A stretch of 64,000 nucleotides of DNA from Mogibacterium sp. (lineage in GTDB: Bacteria; Bacillota; Clostridia; Peptostreptococcales; Anaerovoracaceae), in assembly GCA_017433975.1 (NCBI GenBank), contig JAFRGD010000012.1:1-64000 (forward strand), written 5' to 3'. The position numbers were made by a program, and so were the translations under genes. Position 1 is the first letter of the stretch. Every line of letters begins with the position of its first letter. Positions 24,246 to 33,304 of the stretch are shown piece by piece. Under the pieces are notes generated by a model. It worked only from the letters and a program-made list of their open reading frames with translations. It did not search any database and was not told the origin of the DNA.

Positions 24246-24947
24246 ATGAAAATCGACGAACTGCGGGCGCGCAAACGCGAGCTCGGATACACAAATGAAC
24301 AGGTCGCGGAGCTGTCCGGCGTGCCACTCAGCACCGTGCAAAAGGTCTTCGGCGGGACGACGGCGTCGCCGCGGTTTGCGACGCTCCGCGCGCTCGAGCG
24401 GGCCCTGTTCCCGGAGCGTCCCGTCCTCTCGAGCGCAGTCGAAGTGTCGCCCGAGGAATCGGCCGACGTACACCGATTCTACGCTGCGCAGGTCTTCGCG
24501 CAGATGGCACTGTTCCAAACCGCGAACGGCAGACAGGACCTGCTGCTGCAGTCGCCGGCCGTCCAGCTCGATAGCGACGGCCGGGCCGTGGTTCGCCCGG
24601 ATATCGCCGTTCTCTGCGACCGCGACAACTACCGGAACGGCCGCGTCTTTGGTGTGCCGGACTTCGTGCTCGAAGTGCTCACCCCGTCCATAGCGCACGC
24701 CCTTTTCCGCAAACTCAGCAAATACTGGCAGGCCGGCGTTCGCGAATGCTGGATCGTCGACCCGACCGAACGGGTTGTAACGGTCTATTCGTTCGTTGAA
24801 GGGTTCCCACCGGTCGAGCATTCGTTTGACAACCCGGTTCCAGTCGGAATCTGGGACGGCGCCCTCTGCATCGCCTTCCCGGCATTCCGGGATGTGACGT
24901 CAATACTCGCCTCGCGAGAGATATTCGTGGAGGAAACTACGCCATGA
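24246..24947 (+). CDS. HTH domain fused to Uma2-family (PD-(D/E)XK-like) nuclease domain
   Basis: 233 aa. Residues 1-55 are an XRE-like helix-turn-helix (ELGYTNEQVAELSGVPLSTV). Residues about 70-225 are a Uma2/DUF820 domain with the nuclease-like core: D119 in RPDIAVLCD, E143 in PDFVLEVLTPS and K156/K159 in the following helix. Uma2 proteins share the restriction-endonuclease fold, are hugely expanded in cyanobacteria, and have no settled function. The HTH fusion suggests it binds its own promoter repeats. Its end overlaps the next gene by 4 bases, so the two are coupled. A weak GGGCCTCC-type leader gives no clear ribosome site. Confidence 0.82.
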   Translation: MKIDELRARKRELGYTNEQVAELSGVPLSTVQKVFGGTTASPRFATLRALERALFPERPVLSSAVEVSPEESADVHRFYAAQVFAQMALFQTANGRQDLLLQSPAVQLDSDGRAVVRPDIAVLCDRDNYRNGRVFGVPDFVLEVLTPSIAHALFRKLSKYWQAGVRECWIVDPTERVVTVYSFVEGFPPVEHSFDNPVPVGIWDGALCIAFPAFRDVTSILASREIFVEETTP

Positions 24948-25510
24948 TCAAAGGAACGACCCGAAAAAGGACTTTTCAGGCCATTTACCGGCTGCTCGAC
25001 CGCGTTTCGCCGGTCCCGTTCGACTGCGGGACGGTCTGTGGTGCAGCCTGCTGCATGGCCGCCGGCGAGCCGGACATGGGCCTCTACCTCCTCCCCGGCG
25101 AGGACAAGGTCCACGACCGGCACGCGGATTGGATGACATGGGGCGTGCTCCGCACCGAGGACTACGAATTCCCGCCGTCGTGGCACGGCGCGGTCCCGTT
25201 CATCCGCTGCAACACCCCGCCGCACTGCCCGCGGGAGCGCCGGCCGATCCAGTGCCGGAGCTTTCCGCTGTCGCCGCACTTCACGGCGGCCGGCGAGCTG
25301 CAGCTGATCTACAACGACGACGACCTGCCGTACTGCTGCCCGCTCATCGAGGACGAAGTCGACCTCGACCCGCGCTTCCTCCGCGCGACCTACACGGTCT
25401 GGCGCCACCTCGTCCGCGACCCGCTGATCCGCGACCTGGTCGAGATGGACTCACGCGCCCGGGAGACCGTCCTCGTCGCAATGGGCCGCGACGATTACGA
25501 AAATTATTAA
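24944..25510 (+). CDS. Cysteine-rich conserved protein, possible metal binder
   Basis: 188 aa with eight or more Cys in clusters: FDCGTVCGAACC near residue 27, RCNTPPHCP near 87, IQCRSFPLSP just after and YCCP near 129. The spacing recalls the zinc- or iron-chelating YkgJ/UPF0153 family, with the CRSFPLSPH segment the strongest similarity. No signal peptide is visible, so it is probably cytoplasmic. Function is unknown. It starts within the last codons of the HTH-Uma2 gene, which ties it to that protein. There is no close relation to the amylase gene, which has its own ribosome site 65 bases further on. Confidence 0.7.
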   Translation: MIKGTTRKRTFQAIYRLLDRVSPVPFDCGTVCGAACCMAAGEPDMGLYLLPGEDKVHDRHADWMTWGVLRTEDYEFPPSWHGAVPFIRCNTPPHCPRERRPIQCRSFPLSPHFTAAGELQLIYNDDDLPYCCPLIEDEVDLDPRFLRATYTVWRHLVRDPLIRDLVEMDSRARETVLVAMGRDDYENY

Positions 25511-25575
25511 TAAAGGCCTGAAACCGTTCATTTATCGCATTTTTACCGCTTTTTAGAATCAATAAGGAGTCTGCC

Positions 25576-27015
25576 ATGGCGACTGACACTTCCAAAACGC
25601 TGCGCAACCAGATCATTTACAGCGTCTTCGTCCGCAATTACAGCGAAGCCGGGACGTTTGAAGAAGTCCGCAAGGACCTCGCCCGCATCAAGGCACTCGG
25701 GACCGACATCATCTGGCTCATGCCGATCCACCCGCTCGGCGTGGCGAACCGCAAAGGGTCCCTCGGTTCCCCGTACGCCAACCGCGACTACCGCGCAATC
25801 AACCCGGAATTCGGGACGATGGACGACTTCATCCGGCTCACCGACGCTATCCACGCGCTCGGCATGCGCGTCATCATCGACGTCGTTTACAACCACATCG
25901 CCCCGGATTCTGTACTCGCGGCGGAACACCCAGCGTGGTTCTATCACAAGCCGGACGGGTCGTTTGGCAACAAAGTCGGCGATTGGTGGGACGTGATCGA
26001 CCTCGATTACACCGATGAAGGGCTCTGGGCGTATCAAATCGAAAGCCTCTGCATGTGGGCCCGGTACGTCGACGGCTTCCGCTGCGACGTCGCGTCGCTC
26101 ATCCCGCTGGACTTCTGGAAGCGGGCACGGGCGGCCGTCGCCGAGGTCCGGCCGGACGCAATCTGGCTGGCGGAGTCCGTAGACGGCGACTTTGTGCAGT
26201 TCCTCCGCTCGCGCGGCATCCATGTCTGGTCGGACGCCGAGGGCTATCAGGCCTTTGATATAGAGTATGAATACGATATTTATCAGACCTACCGGCGGTA
26301 TCTGGAGGGAAGCTGCACGCTTGCGGACTATTGCCGCGAGATCAACCGCCAGGAAGCCATCTATCCGGAAAATTACGTCAAGCTCCGCAACCTCGAGAAC
26401 CACGACCGGGAGCGCGCGGCGAGCCTGTTCCCGGACCCGGCGCTCCTGCGGAACTGGACCGCGTTCCTGTATTTCCAAAAGGGGACGACGCTCTTATATA
26501 ACGGGCAGGAGGCGTGCTGCACCCACTTACCGACGCTTTTTGATAAAGATACGATCGATTGGAGCGGCCTGACCGGGGTGTCCGACACCTCCGAGCCTGC
26601 TGACACCTCCGAACCAGCCGGCGCTGCGACGTCGGCCGACCTCACCCAATTCCTGCAGCGGCTCGCCGGCATCAAGCGCGACCCGCTCTTCGCGGACAGC
26701 ACATACTATGTAAACGCGTTGCCGGGTGACGTCGCTGTTGCGACCCACACCGCCAACGAATGGCTTCCGGACGAACAGGTCGTCCGGACCGGCGCGGCCA
26801 TGGTCGGCTTCTTCACGCTCAAGGCTGCCTGTATTCCGGGCTGCGCCATGGTCGACCTCCACACCGCCAAGACCGGCGACGGCCGGCCGCTGGACCAGCT
26901 GCTGCCGGACGGCGAGTACTGCAACGAAATCGACGGCCAGCCGGTCGTCGTCGCGGACGGCCGCCTTTGCAAGGGCGCGGAGCCGGTCATCCTGCGCATC
27001 CCGGCGCGCGACTGA
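25576..27015 (+). CDS. GH13 alpha-amylase-family glycoside hydrolase
   Basis: 479-aa cytoplasmic enzyme (no signal peptide) acting on alpha-glucosidic bonds of maltodextrins or related glucans. The four GH13 regions are present: DVVYNH (102-107), GFRCDVAS with nucleophile D171, WLAES with acid/base E200, and ENHD with D277. A short low-complexity insert of repeated DTSEPA units lies near residue 340 and is repeated at the DNA level. The Ig-like C-terminal domain is present but short. Specificity (amylase, neopullulanase or glucosidase) cannot be decided. It has a ribosome site (AAGGAG) and no close partner gene. Confidence 0.88.
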   Translation: MATDTSKTLRNQIIYSVFVRNYSEAGTFEEVRKDLARIKALGTDIIWLMPIHPLGVANRKGSLGSPYANRDYRAINPEFGTMDDFIRLTDAIHALGMRVIIDVVYNHIAPDSVLAAEHPAWFYHKPDGSFGNKVGDWWDVIDLDYTDEGLWAYQIESLCMWARYVDGFRCDVASLIPLDFWKRARAAVAEVRPDAIWLAESVDGDFVQFLRSRGIHVWSDAEGYQAFDIEYEYDIYQTYRRYLEGSCTLADYCREINRQEAIYPENYVKLRNLENHDRERAASLFPDPALLRNWTAFLYFQKGTTLLYNGQEACCTHLPTLFDKDTIDWSGLTGVSDTSEPADTSEPAGAATSADLTQFLQRLAGIKRDPLFADSTYYVNALPGDVAVATHTANEWLPDEQVVRTGAAMVGFFTLKAACIPGCAMVDLHTAKTGDGRPLDQLLPDGEYCNEIDGQPVVVADGRLCKGAEPVILRIPARD

Positions 27016-27049
27016 TTCATTCCGCCACACTTCGAAGCCCCCGGCGCGC

Positions 27050-27078
27050 TTGACACCTGCCGGCTTCGAATATAAAAT
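27050..27078 (+). promoter_or_regulatory. buk promoter
   Basis: TTGACA (27050-27055), 17-bp spacer, TAAAAT (27073-27078), 35 bases before the buk start. Confidence 0.85.
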
Positions 27079-27112
27079 GTCTTTGTATTATTGAAACTAA
27101 AGGGGGGGACAC

Positions 27113-28177
27113 ATGGGAGAGACAATACTGGCACTGAATTTTGGATCGACATCGTCCAAGATTGCGATTTACGAGGGTCCTGAGAAGGCCTTCGCCACCA
27201 CGATCCGTTACGACGCGGAGCTGCTCGCTTCACACAAGGTTCCGGCTTCGCAGTTCGACTTCCGCCGCGAGAGCGTGCTGAACACGTTGAAAGAAGCCGG
27301 CTACGACCTCGCCGACCTCGACGCGGTCATCTCGAGAGCGGGCCCGCTCAAGCCGATGGACTCCGGCACCTACCTCATCGACGAAGACGTCATGGTCGAC
27401 TGCTTCGACCCGGAGCGGGGCGGCCTCGGCACGCAGGGGCTTTCGCTCCGCCTGGCCAAGGAGATCGCCGACGAATACGGCATCCCGGCGTACCTCTGCG
27501 ATCCGGTCACGACCGACGAGCTGACCGATGTCGCCCGGCCGACCGGACTCAAGGGAATCGAGCGGAAGAGCGGCTTCCACGCACTCAACCAGAAGCGCAT
27601 CGCCCGTTTCACGGCCAAGGAACTCGGTAAGACCTACGAGGAATCGCGCCTGATCGGCGTCCACCTCGGCGGCGGCGTGAGCGTCGTCGCGCACCTGTAC
27701 GGCCGCTGCGTCGATGAGTTCGCGTGCCTGGACGAAGGCGCCTTCGCCATGGACCGCCCGGGCAGCCTGCCGAACCGCGGACTGGTCGACCTCTGCTTCT
27801 CCGGCCTCACCAAAAAAGAAATTATGCACATGCTGACCCACGAGGCCGGCGTGACGTCCTACACCGGGACGAGCAACTTCCTCGAGGTCGAGCAGCGCAT
27901 GGACGCCGGCGACCAAGAAGCCGCGCTCGTGTTCCACTCGTTTATCTATCAGATCGCCAAGGACATCGGCGCGATGGCTGCGGTCCTGTCGTTCAACGTG
28001 GACGCGGTCTTCCTGACCGGCGGCATCGTCTTCAGCAAGAAACTCGTCGAGGAACTCCGCGGTTACATCGGCGACCTCGCGCCGGTCTACGAATTCCCGG
28101 GCGAAGACGAGATGCAGGCGCTCGCGGACAACGCCGTTGCGGCCCTCCGCGGCGAGATCACCGTCAAGAAGTACTAA
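27113..28177 (+). CDS. buk: Butyrate kinase
   Basis: 354 aa of the acetokinase superfamily. It converts butyryl phosphate and ADP to butyrate and ATP (or the reverse). Visible motifs are LALNFGSTSSKIA (phosphate 1), GVHLGGGVSV, FAMDRPGSLPNRGLVDL and VFLTGGIV near the end. Length and start fit the family; AAAGGGGGGGAC is the ribosome site. Usually buk follows ptb (phosphotransbutyrylase); here no ptb is next to it, and the preceding gene is an unrelated amylase. Branched-chain or other acyl phosphates are possible alternative substrates. Confidence 0.92.
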   Translation: MGETILALNFGSTSSKIAIYEGPEKAFATTIRYDAELLASHKVPASQFDFRRESVLNTLKEAGYDLADLDAVISRAGPLKPMDSGTYLIDEDVMVDCFDPERGGLGTQGLSLRLAKEIADEYGIPAYLCDPVTTDELTDVARPTGLKGIERKSGFHALNQKRIARFTAKELGKTYEESRLIGVHLGGGVSVVAHLYGRCVDEFACLDEGAFAMDRPGSLPNRGLVDLCFSGLTKKEIMHMLTHEAGVTSYTGTSNFLEVEQRMDAGDQEAALVFHSFIYQIAKDIGAMAAVLSFNVDAVFLTGGIVFSKKLVEELRGYIGDLAPVYEFPGEDEMQALADNAVAALRGEITVKKY

Positions 28178-28221
28178 TTACATATAGCAAAAGCGCGCTG
28201 CGGCGCAGAAGGAGAAACACA

Positions 28222-28830
28222 ATGGGCTTTTTTTCACAACTGAAGGAACTGGCGGATACGCTCGAAACGGGCGTCCGCGAGAACATGAGCACAGTGCCGG
28301 ACTATGGTGAACCGGTCAGCTTCCTGTACACCGCCCTCAACCTCGGTGACCTTCACCGGCGGATCGACGTGACGGACGACCAGGACGTCGTCCGGTACTA
28401 TACCAAATCGAGCGTTTTCGCGCTGAAAGGCGCGACGGACCTCCTCGACGCGTCCAACAACCTGGTCGCCCACTTGGAAAAGAAAGTCGTCAGCCTCCAC
28501 GAGAAGCAGTTCATCACGATGGCGAACGGTACCAATATTACGCTGTCCAACGAACTCTTCCACCTGGTCAAGGACATCACGAACATCGAGGGTCTGGGCT
28601 GGAAGATCGAGGGAGACATCGTCGGACTGGACTTCAACCTCCTCGACGCGAACGGCGAACCGATCGCGGCCGTCCGCAAAAAGATGGTCTCCATCCACGA
28701 CAAGTATTGCATCGGCTTATTTAAGCCGGAGTATGAACCGGTCGTGGTCGCGATCGTCCTCGCGCTGGAAAAGATGATCGAAGCCCGCCGGGAGAACCAA
28801 AGCTCCACGACCTTCTCGTTCGGAGACTAA
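28222..28830 (+). CDS. LURP-one/LOR (Tubby-like) family protein
   Basis: 202 aa, soluble. From residue about 45 the repeated strand pattern (VVRYYTKSSVFALKGATDL, VVSLHEKQFITM, WKIEGDIVGLDFNLLDANG, KKMVSIHDKYCIGLF) matches the LURP-one-related beta-barrel family, related to Tubby and phospholipid scramblase folds; bacterial function is unknown. The reading frame is open much further upstream only as a shadow of buk; the ATG at 28222 with GAAGGAGAAA is the real start. It lies 44 bases after buk and ends in a strong terminator, so the two may share a transcript. Confidence 0.78.
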   Translation: MGFFSQLKELADTLETGVRENMSTVPDYGEPVSFLYTALNLGDLHRRIDVTDDQDVVRYYTKSSVFALKGATDLLDASNNLVAHLEKKVVSLHEKQFITMANGTNITLSNELFHLVKDITNIEGLGWKIEGDIVGLDFNLLDANGEPIAAVRKKMVSIHDKYCIGLFKPEYEPVVVAIVLALEKMIEARRENQSSTTFSFGD

Positions 28831-28877
28831 ACAACCGGAATCGTCGAACAACCCCCTTACAAAACTACAATAAAAGA

Positions 28878-28907
28878 GCGGAAGTGCGTCAGCACTTCCG
28901 CTTTTTT
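28878..28907. terminator. Bidirectional terminator between LOR and ABC genes
   Basis: Perfect 10-bp stem GCGGAAGTGC/GCACTTCCGC, six T on the plus side and a T-rich stretch on the minus side; it serves both convergent genes. Confidence 0.88.
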
Positions 28908-28921
28908 CTTCTATCTGCCGG

Positions 28922-30640
28922 TTACCCGGCCAGCTTCTGCGTGTTGTACAACTTGGCGTATCCGCCGTTCAGCTGCATCAACTCCTCGTGCGTGCCCTCC
29001 TCCGTGATCCGGCCGTCCTCAATCAGGACGATGCGGTCCGCGTTCTTGACCGTCGCGAGCCGATGCGCGATGATGACGCTCGTGCGGCCCTTCGCGAGCT
29101 CGTCGAAGGACTTCTGGATCGCCTGCTCGGTGATCGTGTCGAGGGCGGACGTCGCTTCGTCGAGGATCAAAATCTTTGGGTCCGTGAGGAAGATCCGCGC
29201 GATCGAAATGCGCTGCTTCTGCCCGCCGGAAAGCATCGTGCCGCGCTCCCCGACGTACGTCTCGAAGCCCTCCGGCATCGCCATGATGTCGTCGTAGATC
29301 CGGGCCCGCTTTGCCGCGGCGATGATCTCCTCCTCCGAGGCGCCCGGCCGGCCGTAGGCGATGTTGTTCAGGACCGTGTCCGCAAATATGAAGACGTCCT
29401 GCTGGACGATGCCGATGTTTTCCGCGATCGACCGCCCGGTCACGTCCCGCACGTCCTGCCCGTCGATTTTGATTGACCCGCGGTCCACGTCGTAAAACCG
29501 CGGAATGAGCTGGCAGAGCGTCGTTTTGCCGCCGCCCGAGTGGCCGACGACCGCGAGCGTTTCGCCCGGCCGGATGTGCAGGGTCATGTCGCGGATGACT
29601 TCGGCCCGCTCCTCGTACGAAAAACTGACGTCTTCGATGTCGATGGCGCCCTCCGTGACCACAATCGGCTTCGCGTCCGGCTTGTCCTTGACGTGCGGCT
29701 GCGTCTCCATGATCTCGCGGAAGCGCCGGAGCCCCGCCATGCCGTTCACGAAGATCTCCGTGAAGTTCGAGAGTTTGCGGATCGGCGTGATGAACGAGCT
29801 GACGAACAGGGTGAACGTGATCAGATCGATGTAGTTCATCTCCCCGTCCATGATCAGCTTGCTGCCGTACGCGATGACGACCACCGGCATGATGCACATG
29901 AAGAACTCCTGCGACGCCATGAACGTCCCCATCGCCTTGTAATAATCGCTCTTTGCGGTCTTGAACCGCTCGTTCGACGCCCGGAAGCGGTCGCTGTCGA
30001 CGTCTTTGTTCGCGAACGCCTTGGACGTCCGGATGCCGGAGATGCTCGACTCGGCCTGCGAGTTGATCTCGGCCATCTTTTTCTTGACGTTGGCCGACGT
30101 CCGCCCCATGTTCCGCCGCGTCATGATGACGATGACCGCGAAGATCGGAATCAGGATGCTCACGACCGCCGCGAGTTTTGGCTGCATCCGGAACATGAAA
30201 AAGAGCGACCCGAGAATCGTAAGCCCGGCGATGACGACGTCCTCCGGACCGTGGTGCGAGAGCTCCGTGATCTCGAAGAGGTCGCCGGTGAGCCGGCTCA
30301 TCAGGGTGCCGGTCCGGTTGTGGTCGTAAAAGTCAAAGTCCAGCTCCTGCAGGTGCCCGAAGAGGGCCGCGCGGATGTCCGCCTCCACGCGGACGCCGAA
30401 CGTGTGCCCCCAGAAGGTCATGATGAAGTACGCCGTCGACCGCAGCGCGTAGGCGACCACGACGATGGCCATTACGACGAAGAGCGTCCGGTACAGGCCG
30501 TTGGGGATCAGCTGGTACATCGCGTAGCGCGAGACCATCGGAAACGCGAGGTCCACCGCCGCGACGAAGAGCGCGCAGCACATGTCAAGGACGAAGAGCC
30601 GTCTGTGCGGTTTGAAATAACTGATGAGCTTTCGAATCAT
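28922..30640 (-). CDS. ABC exporter, fused membrane and ATPase domains
   Basis: 572 aa, half-transporter of the type I exporter (MsbA/LmrA-like) class. Six transmembrane helices occupy residues 1-310; the ATPase domain follows with Walker A GHSGGGKTT, Q-loop IVQQDVF, signature MLSGGQKQR, Walker B ILILDEATSALD and H-loop IIAHRLAT. It acts as a homo- or heterodimer in the membrane; the substrate (lipid, drug or peptide) is unknown. No partner half-transporter is adjacent, so a homodimer is likely. The ribosome site AAGGAGA lies 6 bases before the ATG. Confidence 0.92.
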   Translation of the reverse strand: MIRKLISYFKPHRRLFVLDMCCALFVAAVDLAFPMVSRYAMYQLIPNGLYRTLFVVMAIVVVAYALRSTAYFIMTFWGHTFGVRVEADIRAALFGHLQELDFDFYDHNRTGTLMSRLTGDLFEITELSHHGPEDVVIAGLTILGSLFFMFRMQPKLAAVVSILIPIFAVIVIMTRRNMGRTSANVKKKMAEINSQAESSISGIRTSKAFANKDVDSDRFRASNERFKTAKSDYYKAMGTFMASQEFFMCIMPVVVIAYGSKLIMDGEMNYIDLITFTLFVSSFITPIRKLSNFTEIFVNGMAGLRRFREIMETQPHVKDKPDAKPIVVTEGAIDIEDVSFSYEERAEVIRDMTLHIRPGETLAVVGHSGGGKTTLCQLIPRFYDVDRGSIKIDGQDVRDVTGRSIAENIGIVQQDVFIFADTVLNNIAYGRPGASEEEIIAAAKRARIYDDIMAMPEGFETYVGERGTMLSGGQKQRISIARIFLTDPKILILDEATSALDTITEQAIQKSFDELAKGRTSVIIAHRLATVKNADRIVLIEDGRITEEGTHEELMQLNGGYAKLYNTQKLAG

Positions 30641-30694
30641 GAAAAAATCTCCTTGTCGCGGTCGGTTCGGCCGCGCTTTTATGCTTTTATGCTT

Positions 30695-31624
30695 CTATTT
30701 GCCGGCTTCCGCCGGGGTTTTGCGGTTCATGAGGGCTACGGAGCAGAGTACGAGGACGATTCCGAGCGCTTTAAGCGGCGTCATCACTTCGTGAAAGAGC
30801 AGAACCCCAATCACGGCCGCCGAGACGTTCTCGACCGACGCGATGACCGGCGCACGCGAGACCTCGGTCAGGTGCTGCACGCCCGAGACGTAGAGCAGGT
30901 ACGGGATGGCCGTGCCCACCAGGCCGAAGGCGAGGACGACGAGCCAGAGCTTCCCGCAGTAGTTCACGCCGGTGACCTGCCACGGCCGGATGACGAGCGT
31001 GATCGCGAGGAACCCGCTCAGGGTCGCGTAGTACGAGATCGCGCGCGGGTCATCCCGTTCGCCGGCGAGCCGGCTGAAGATCGGCAGCGTCCCGTAGCAG
31101 ACGCCCGCGACCAGCCCCCAGAGCACGCCGCGCGCCGAGACGCCGGAGAGGTCCCACGACCCGCCGGTCACGGTCAGCGCACAGCCGATGAGGTTGATGA
31201 TCAGGGCGATCACTTTGTTGCGGGTAATCGCTTCTTTGAACAGGATCCGCGACATCACCGCGACGAAGACCGGCGACGTGTACAGCAGGACCGCCGCCGT
31301 CGACATCCCGACCAGCGAAATCGCAGTGATATAGCCGTACACAAAGACGCACTGCGTCAGAACACCCTGCGCCGTCGCGAGCCCCAGGCCGCGCCGCGAA
31401 ATCCGAAGGTGCCTGCCGCCGATAAGCGGAAAGAGCGCAGACATTACAAAGAGGGCTCCCAGTTCTTTGAAGAATGAGGAGATGTCCGCTCCGCCGCCGA
31501 ACCGGCCGATCAGGTTAGTAAAGAACCCCGTCATTCCCCAAAGGGTTCCCGTCGTAAGCAGCATGATGTAGCCGAGCGTGTTATTCTTGTTGTTACTACT
31601 ATTGTTGCGGTTGCCGTCGTTCAT
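30695..31624 (-). CDS. EamA/DMT-family transporter
   Basis: 309 aa from the ATG at 31624 (alternative in-frame ATG at 31666). Ten hydrophobic helices in two EamA repeats, with WGMTGFFTNL in helix 1 and SVENVSAAVIGVLLFHE in the second repeat, place it in the drug/metabolite transporter superfamily. Substrate is unknown; such carriers often export amino acids or metabolites. Neither start has a good ribosome site; the promoter would give a 7-base leader for 31666 and a 49-base leader for 31624. A short Asn/Ser run precedes helix 1. It is divergent from the APC permease. Confidence 0.82.
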   Translation of the reverse strand: MNDGNRNNSSNNKNNTLGYIMLLTTGTLWGMTGFFTNLIGRFGGGADISSFFKELGALFVMSALFPLIGGRHLRISRRGLGLATAQGVLTQCVFVYGYITAISLVGMSTAAVLLYTSPVFVAVMSRILFKEAITRNKVIALIINLIGCALTVTGGSWDLSGVSARGVLWGLVAGVCYGTLPIFSRLAGERDDPRAISYYATLSGFLAITLVIRPWQVTGVNYCGKLWLVVLAFGLVGTAIPYLLYVSGVQHLTEVSRAPVIASVENVSAAVIGVLLFHEVMTPLKALGIVLVLCSVALMNRKTPAEAGK

Positions 31625-31679
31625 GCGATAATTATCTTGATAATGCCCCGATAATCTATATTTCATACCCTTTGCACTG

Positions 31680-31708
31680 ATTATACCGCGATTTTGTGAT
31701 ACAATCAA
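31680..31708 (-). promoter_or_regulatory. Promoter of the EamA gene
   Basis: Minus strand TTGATT (31703-31708), 17-bp spacer, TATAAT (31680-31685). Confidence 0.7.
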
Positions 31709-31773
31709 AGACAATGAAGCGCGGCGCTCCAACAGCCGCGCGGCAACGGAAAAGCAAGCGAGGCGGAAGTCGG

Positions 31774-33237
31774 ATGAACCAAAAGTCACAACAGGGGAAT
31801 ACGCAAAGCCCGCCGGCGGGCGGTCAGGGCAATCCTGCCGACGCCGGCAAGATGGGGCTCGTGTCGAGCATCCTGCTGTGCCTCGCGTGCATCATCGGCG
31901 TCGGAATCTTTGGGACGCTCCCGGAGGAAGTCCGCCGGCTCGGCCCGGGCATCATCTACGCGCTCATCTGCGGCGCCGCGGTGACGATCCTGCGGTCGGT
32001 GTCGCGGATGTACACGTCCGCCGCCCTGCCGATCAGCGCCGCGACGGTCATGCACGGCGCCAAGCTCATCCACCCGCTCGTCGGCGGCCTGCTTTCCATC
32101 AATGCCTTCATGAACACCATCGGGCTCGCGATCTTCGCGCGCATCTTCCCGCAATACTTCCTGCGGATCTTCCCGGGCCTGCCGCTCAGCGAAACCGCCC
32201 TCGGCGTGGTTTTTCTGCTGTTTTTCGGCGTGCTCTCATGGTTCGGCAGCCGGAGCAACATCATCATCAGTAACACGATGATCGCGCTCCTCATCTGCTC
32301 GTTCGGGATTTACATCATCGGCGGCCTGCCGCACGTGTCCGCGGACTACCTCTCCCTTCGGACCGCGCTCCACCCGGCGGTCCCGGTCACCGAAATCACC
32401 GCTTCGGCCGGCGTCCTCCTGTCGTCCTTCGGCGGCGCGACGGCCATCGCCGAGGTCACGGACAAAGTCCGCAATCCGGGCCGGACGGTCCCGCTCGCCA
32501 TGCTGATCAGCCCGTCCATCGTGCTGGTCCTTTACATGCTGCTCGGCATCGTCACCGCGGGCGTCGTCCCGCAGGACCAGGCGACCTCCTTCGGCGACGT
32601 TGCCGCGACCTTCCTGCCGAACACCCTGCTCGTGATCTTCATCCTGGTCGGCCCGCTTCTCGGCTCGGTCTCGCCGGTGCTCCCGTTCACGCTTTCGTGC
32701 ATGGAACGTATCCGGTATATCTCAAAGCTCGGCTATCTCCCGGCGGTCTTCCAGCGGCAGAACCGCCACGGCGTGCCGACCGTCTGCCTGTTTCTGACCT
32801 ACGGCGTCGGAATCGTGTTCGTGCTCTCCGGCATCCCGTTCCGCAAGCTGCTGATCTTCACGGCGCTCGGCTACATGGTCGCGGAGATTCCGTGCACGCT
32901 CACGCCGATCTTCGCCTACCGCAAATACCCGCACTGCTGCGACAACGCGCCGGTCCGCATGAACCGCAGGTTCGTCACGACCCTCGCGGTCCTCATGACG
33001 TTTGTCAACGTCTACCTCGGCGCCCAGATGCTCGTCTCGCTCAGCAAAGCGCAGGCCATCGGCTTCGTCGCGTTCTTCACGGTCGGCTTCGTCCTCATCC
33101 TCGCGCGCATCCGTTACCTCAGAGGCCAGGGCCGCGACCTGATCGAGGAAATCAAGGCCCCGCACCCGGAGTGGGAGGCCCGCGAAACCGCGCTCGCCGC
33201 GCAGGCACAAAAGACCGCGCTCGCCTCGCAGAGGTAA
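31774..33237 (+). CDS. APC-superfamily amino-acid permease
   Basis: 487 aa, about 11-12 transmembrane helices. Helix 1 carries IIGVGIFGTLPEEV, the unwound substrate-binding motif of the APC fold, and SSFGGATAIAEVTDKVRNPGRTVP marks helix 6 and the following loop. Likely an amino-acid or polyamine transporter; the substrate cannot be predicted. The chosen ATG (31774) has AGGCGGAAG upstream; the in-frame ATG at 31696 would add 26 basic residues without a ribosome site. A hairpin without a T run (33242-33262) separates it from the MFS gene. Confidence 0.85.
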   Translation: MNQKSQQGNTQSPPAGGQGNPADAGKMGLVSSILLCLACIIGVGIFGTLPEEVRRLGPGIIYALICGAAVTILRSVSRMYTSAALPISAATVMHGAKLIHPLVGGLLSINAFMNTIGLAIFARIFPQYFLRIFPGLPLSETALGVVFLLFFGVLSWFGSRSNIIISNTMIALLICSFGIYIIGGLPHVSADYLSLRTALHPAVPVTEITASAGVLLSSFGGATAIAEVTDKVRNPGRTVPLAMLISPSIVLVLYMLLGIVTAGVVPQDQATSFGDVAATFLPNTLLVIFILVGPLLGSVSPVLPFTLSCMERIRYISKLGYLPAVFQRQNRHGVPTVCLFLTYGVGIVFVLSGIPFRKLLIFTALGYMVAEIPCTLTPIFAYRKYPHCCDNAPVRMNRRFVTTLAVLMTFVNVYLGAQMLVSLSKAQAIGFVAFFTVGFVLILARIRYLRGQGRDLIEEIKAPHPEWEARETALAAQAQKTALASQR

Positions 33238-33304
33238 CAATCGCGGACCATTACGGTCCGCGCTACAGATTGATAAATAACGCTTTGACGAAAGGATTCC
33301 TGAC

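Noticed and set aside
27724..28221. Long frame extending the LURP-one-like gene upstream
   Set aside because: It overlaps buk in another frame; the ATG at 28222 has a ribosome site and the family match begins there.
33242..33262. Hairpin between the APC and MFS genes as a terminator
   Set aside because: The stem is good, but there is no T run; it may only stabilise or separate messages.
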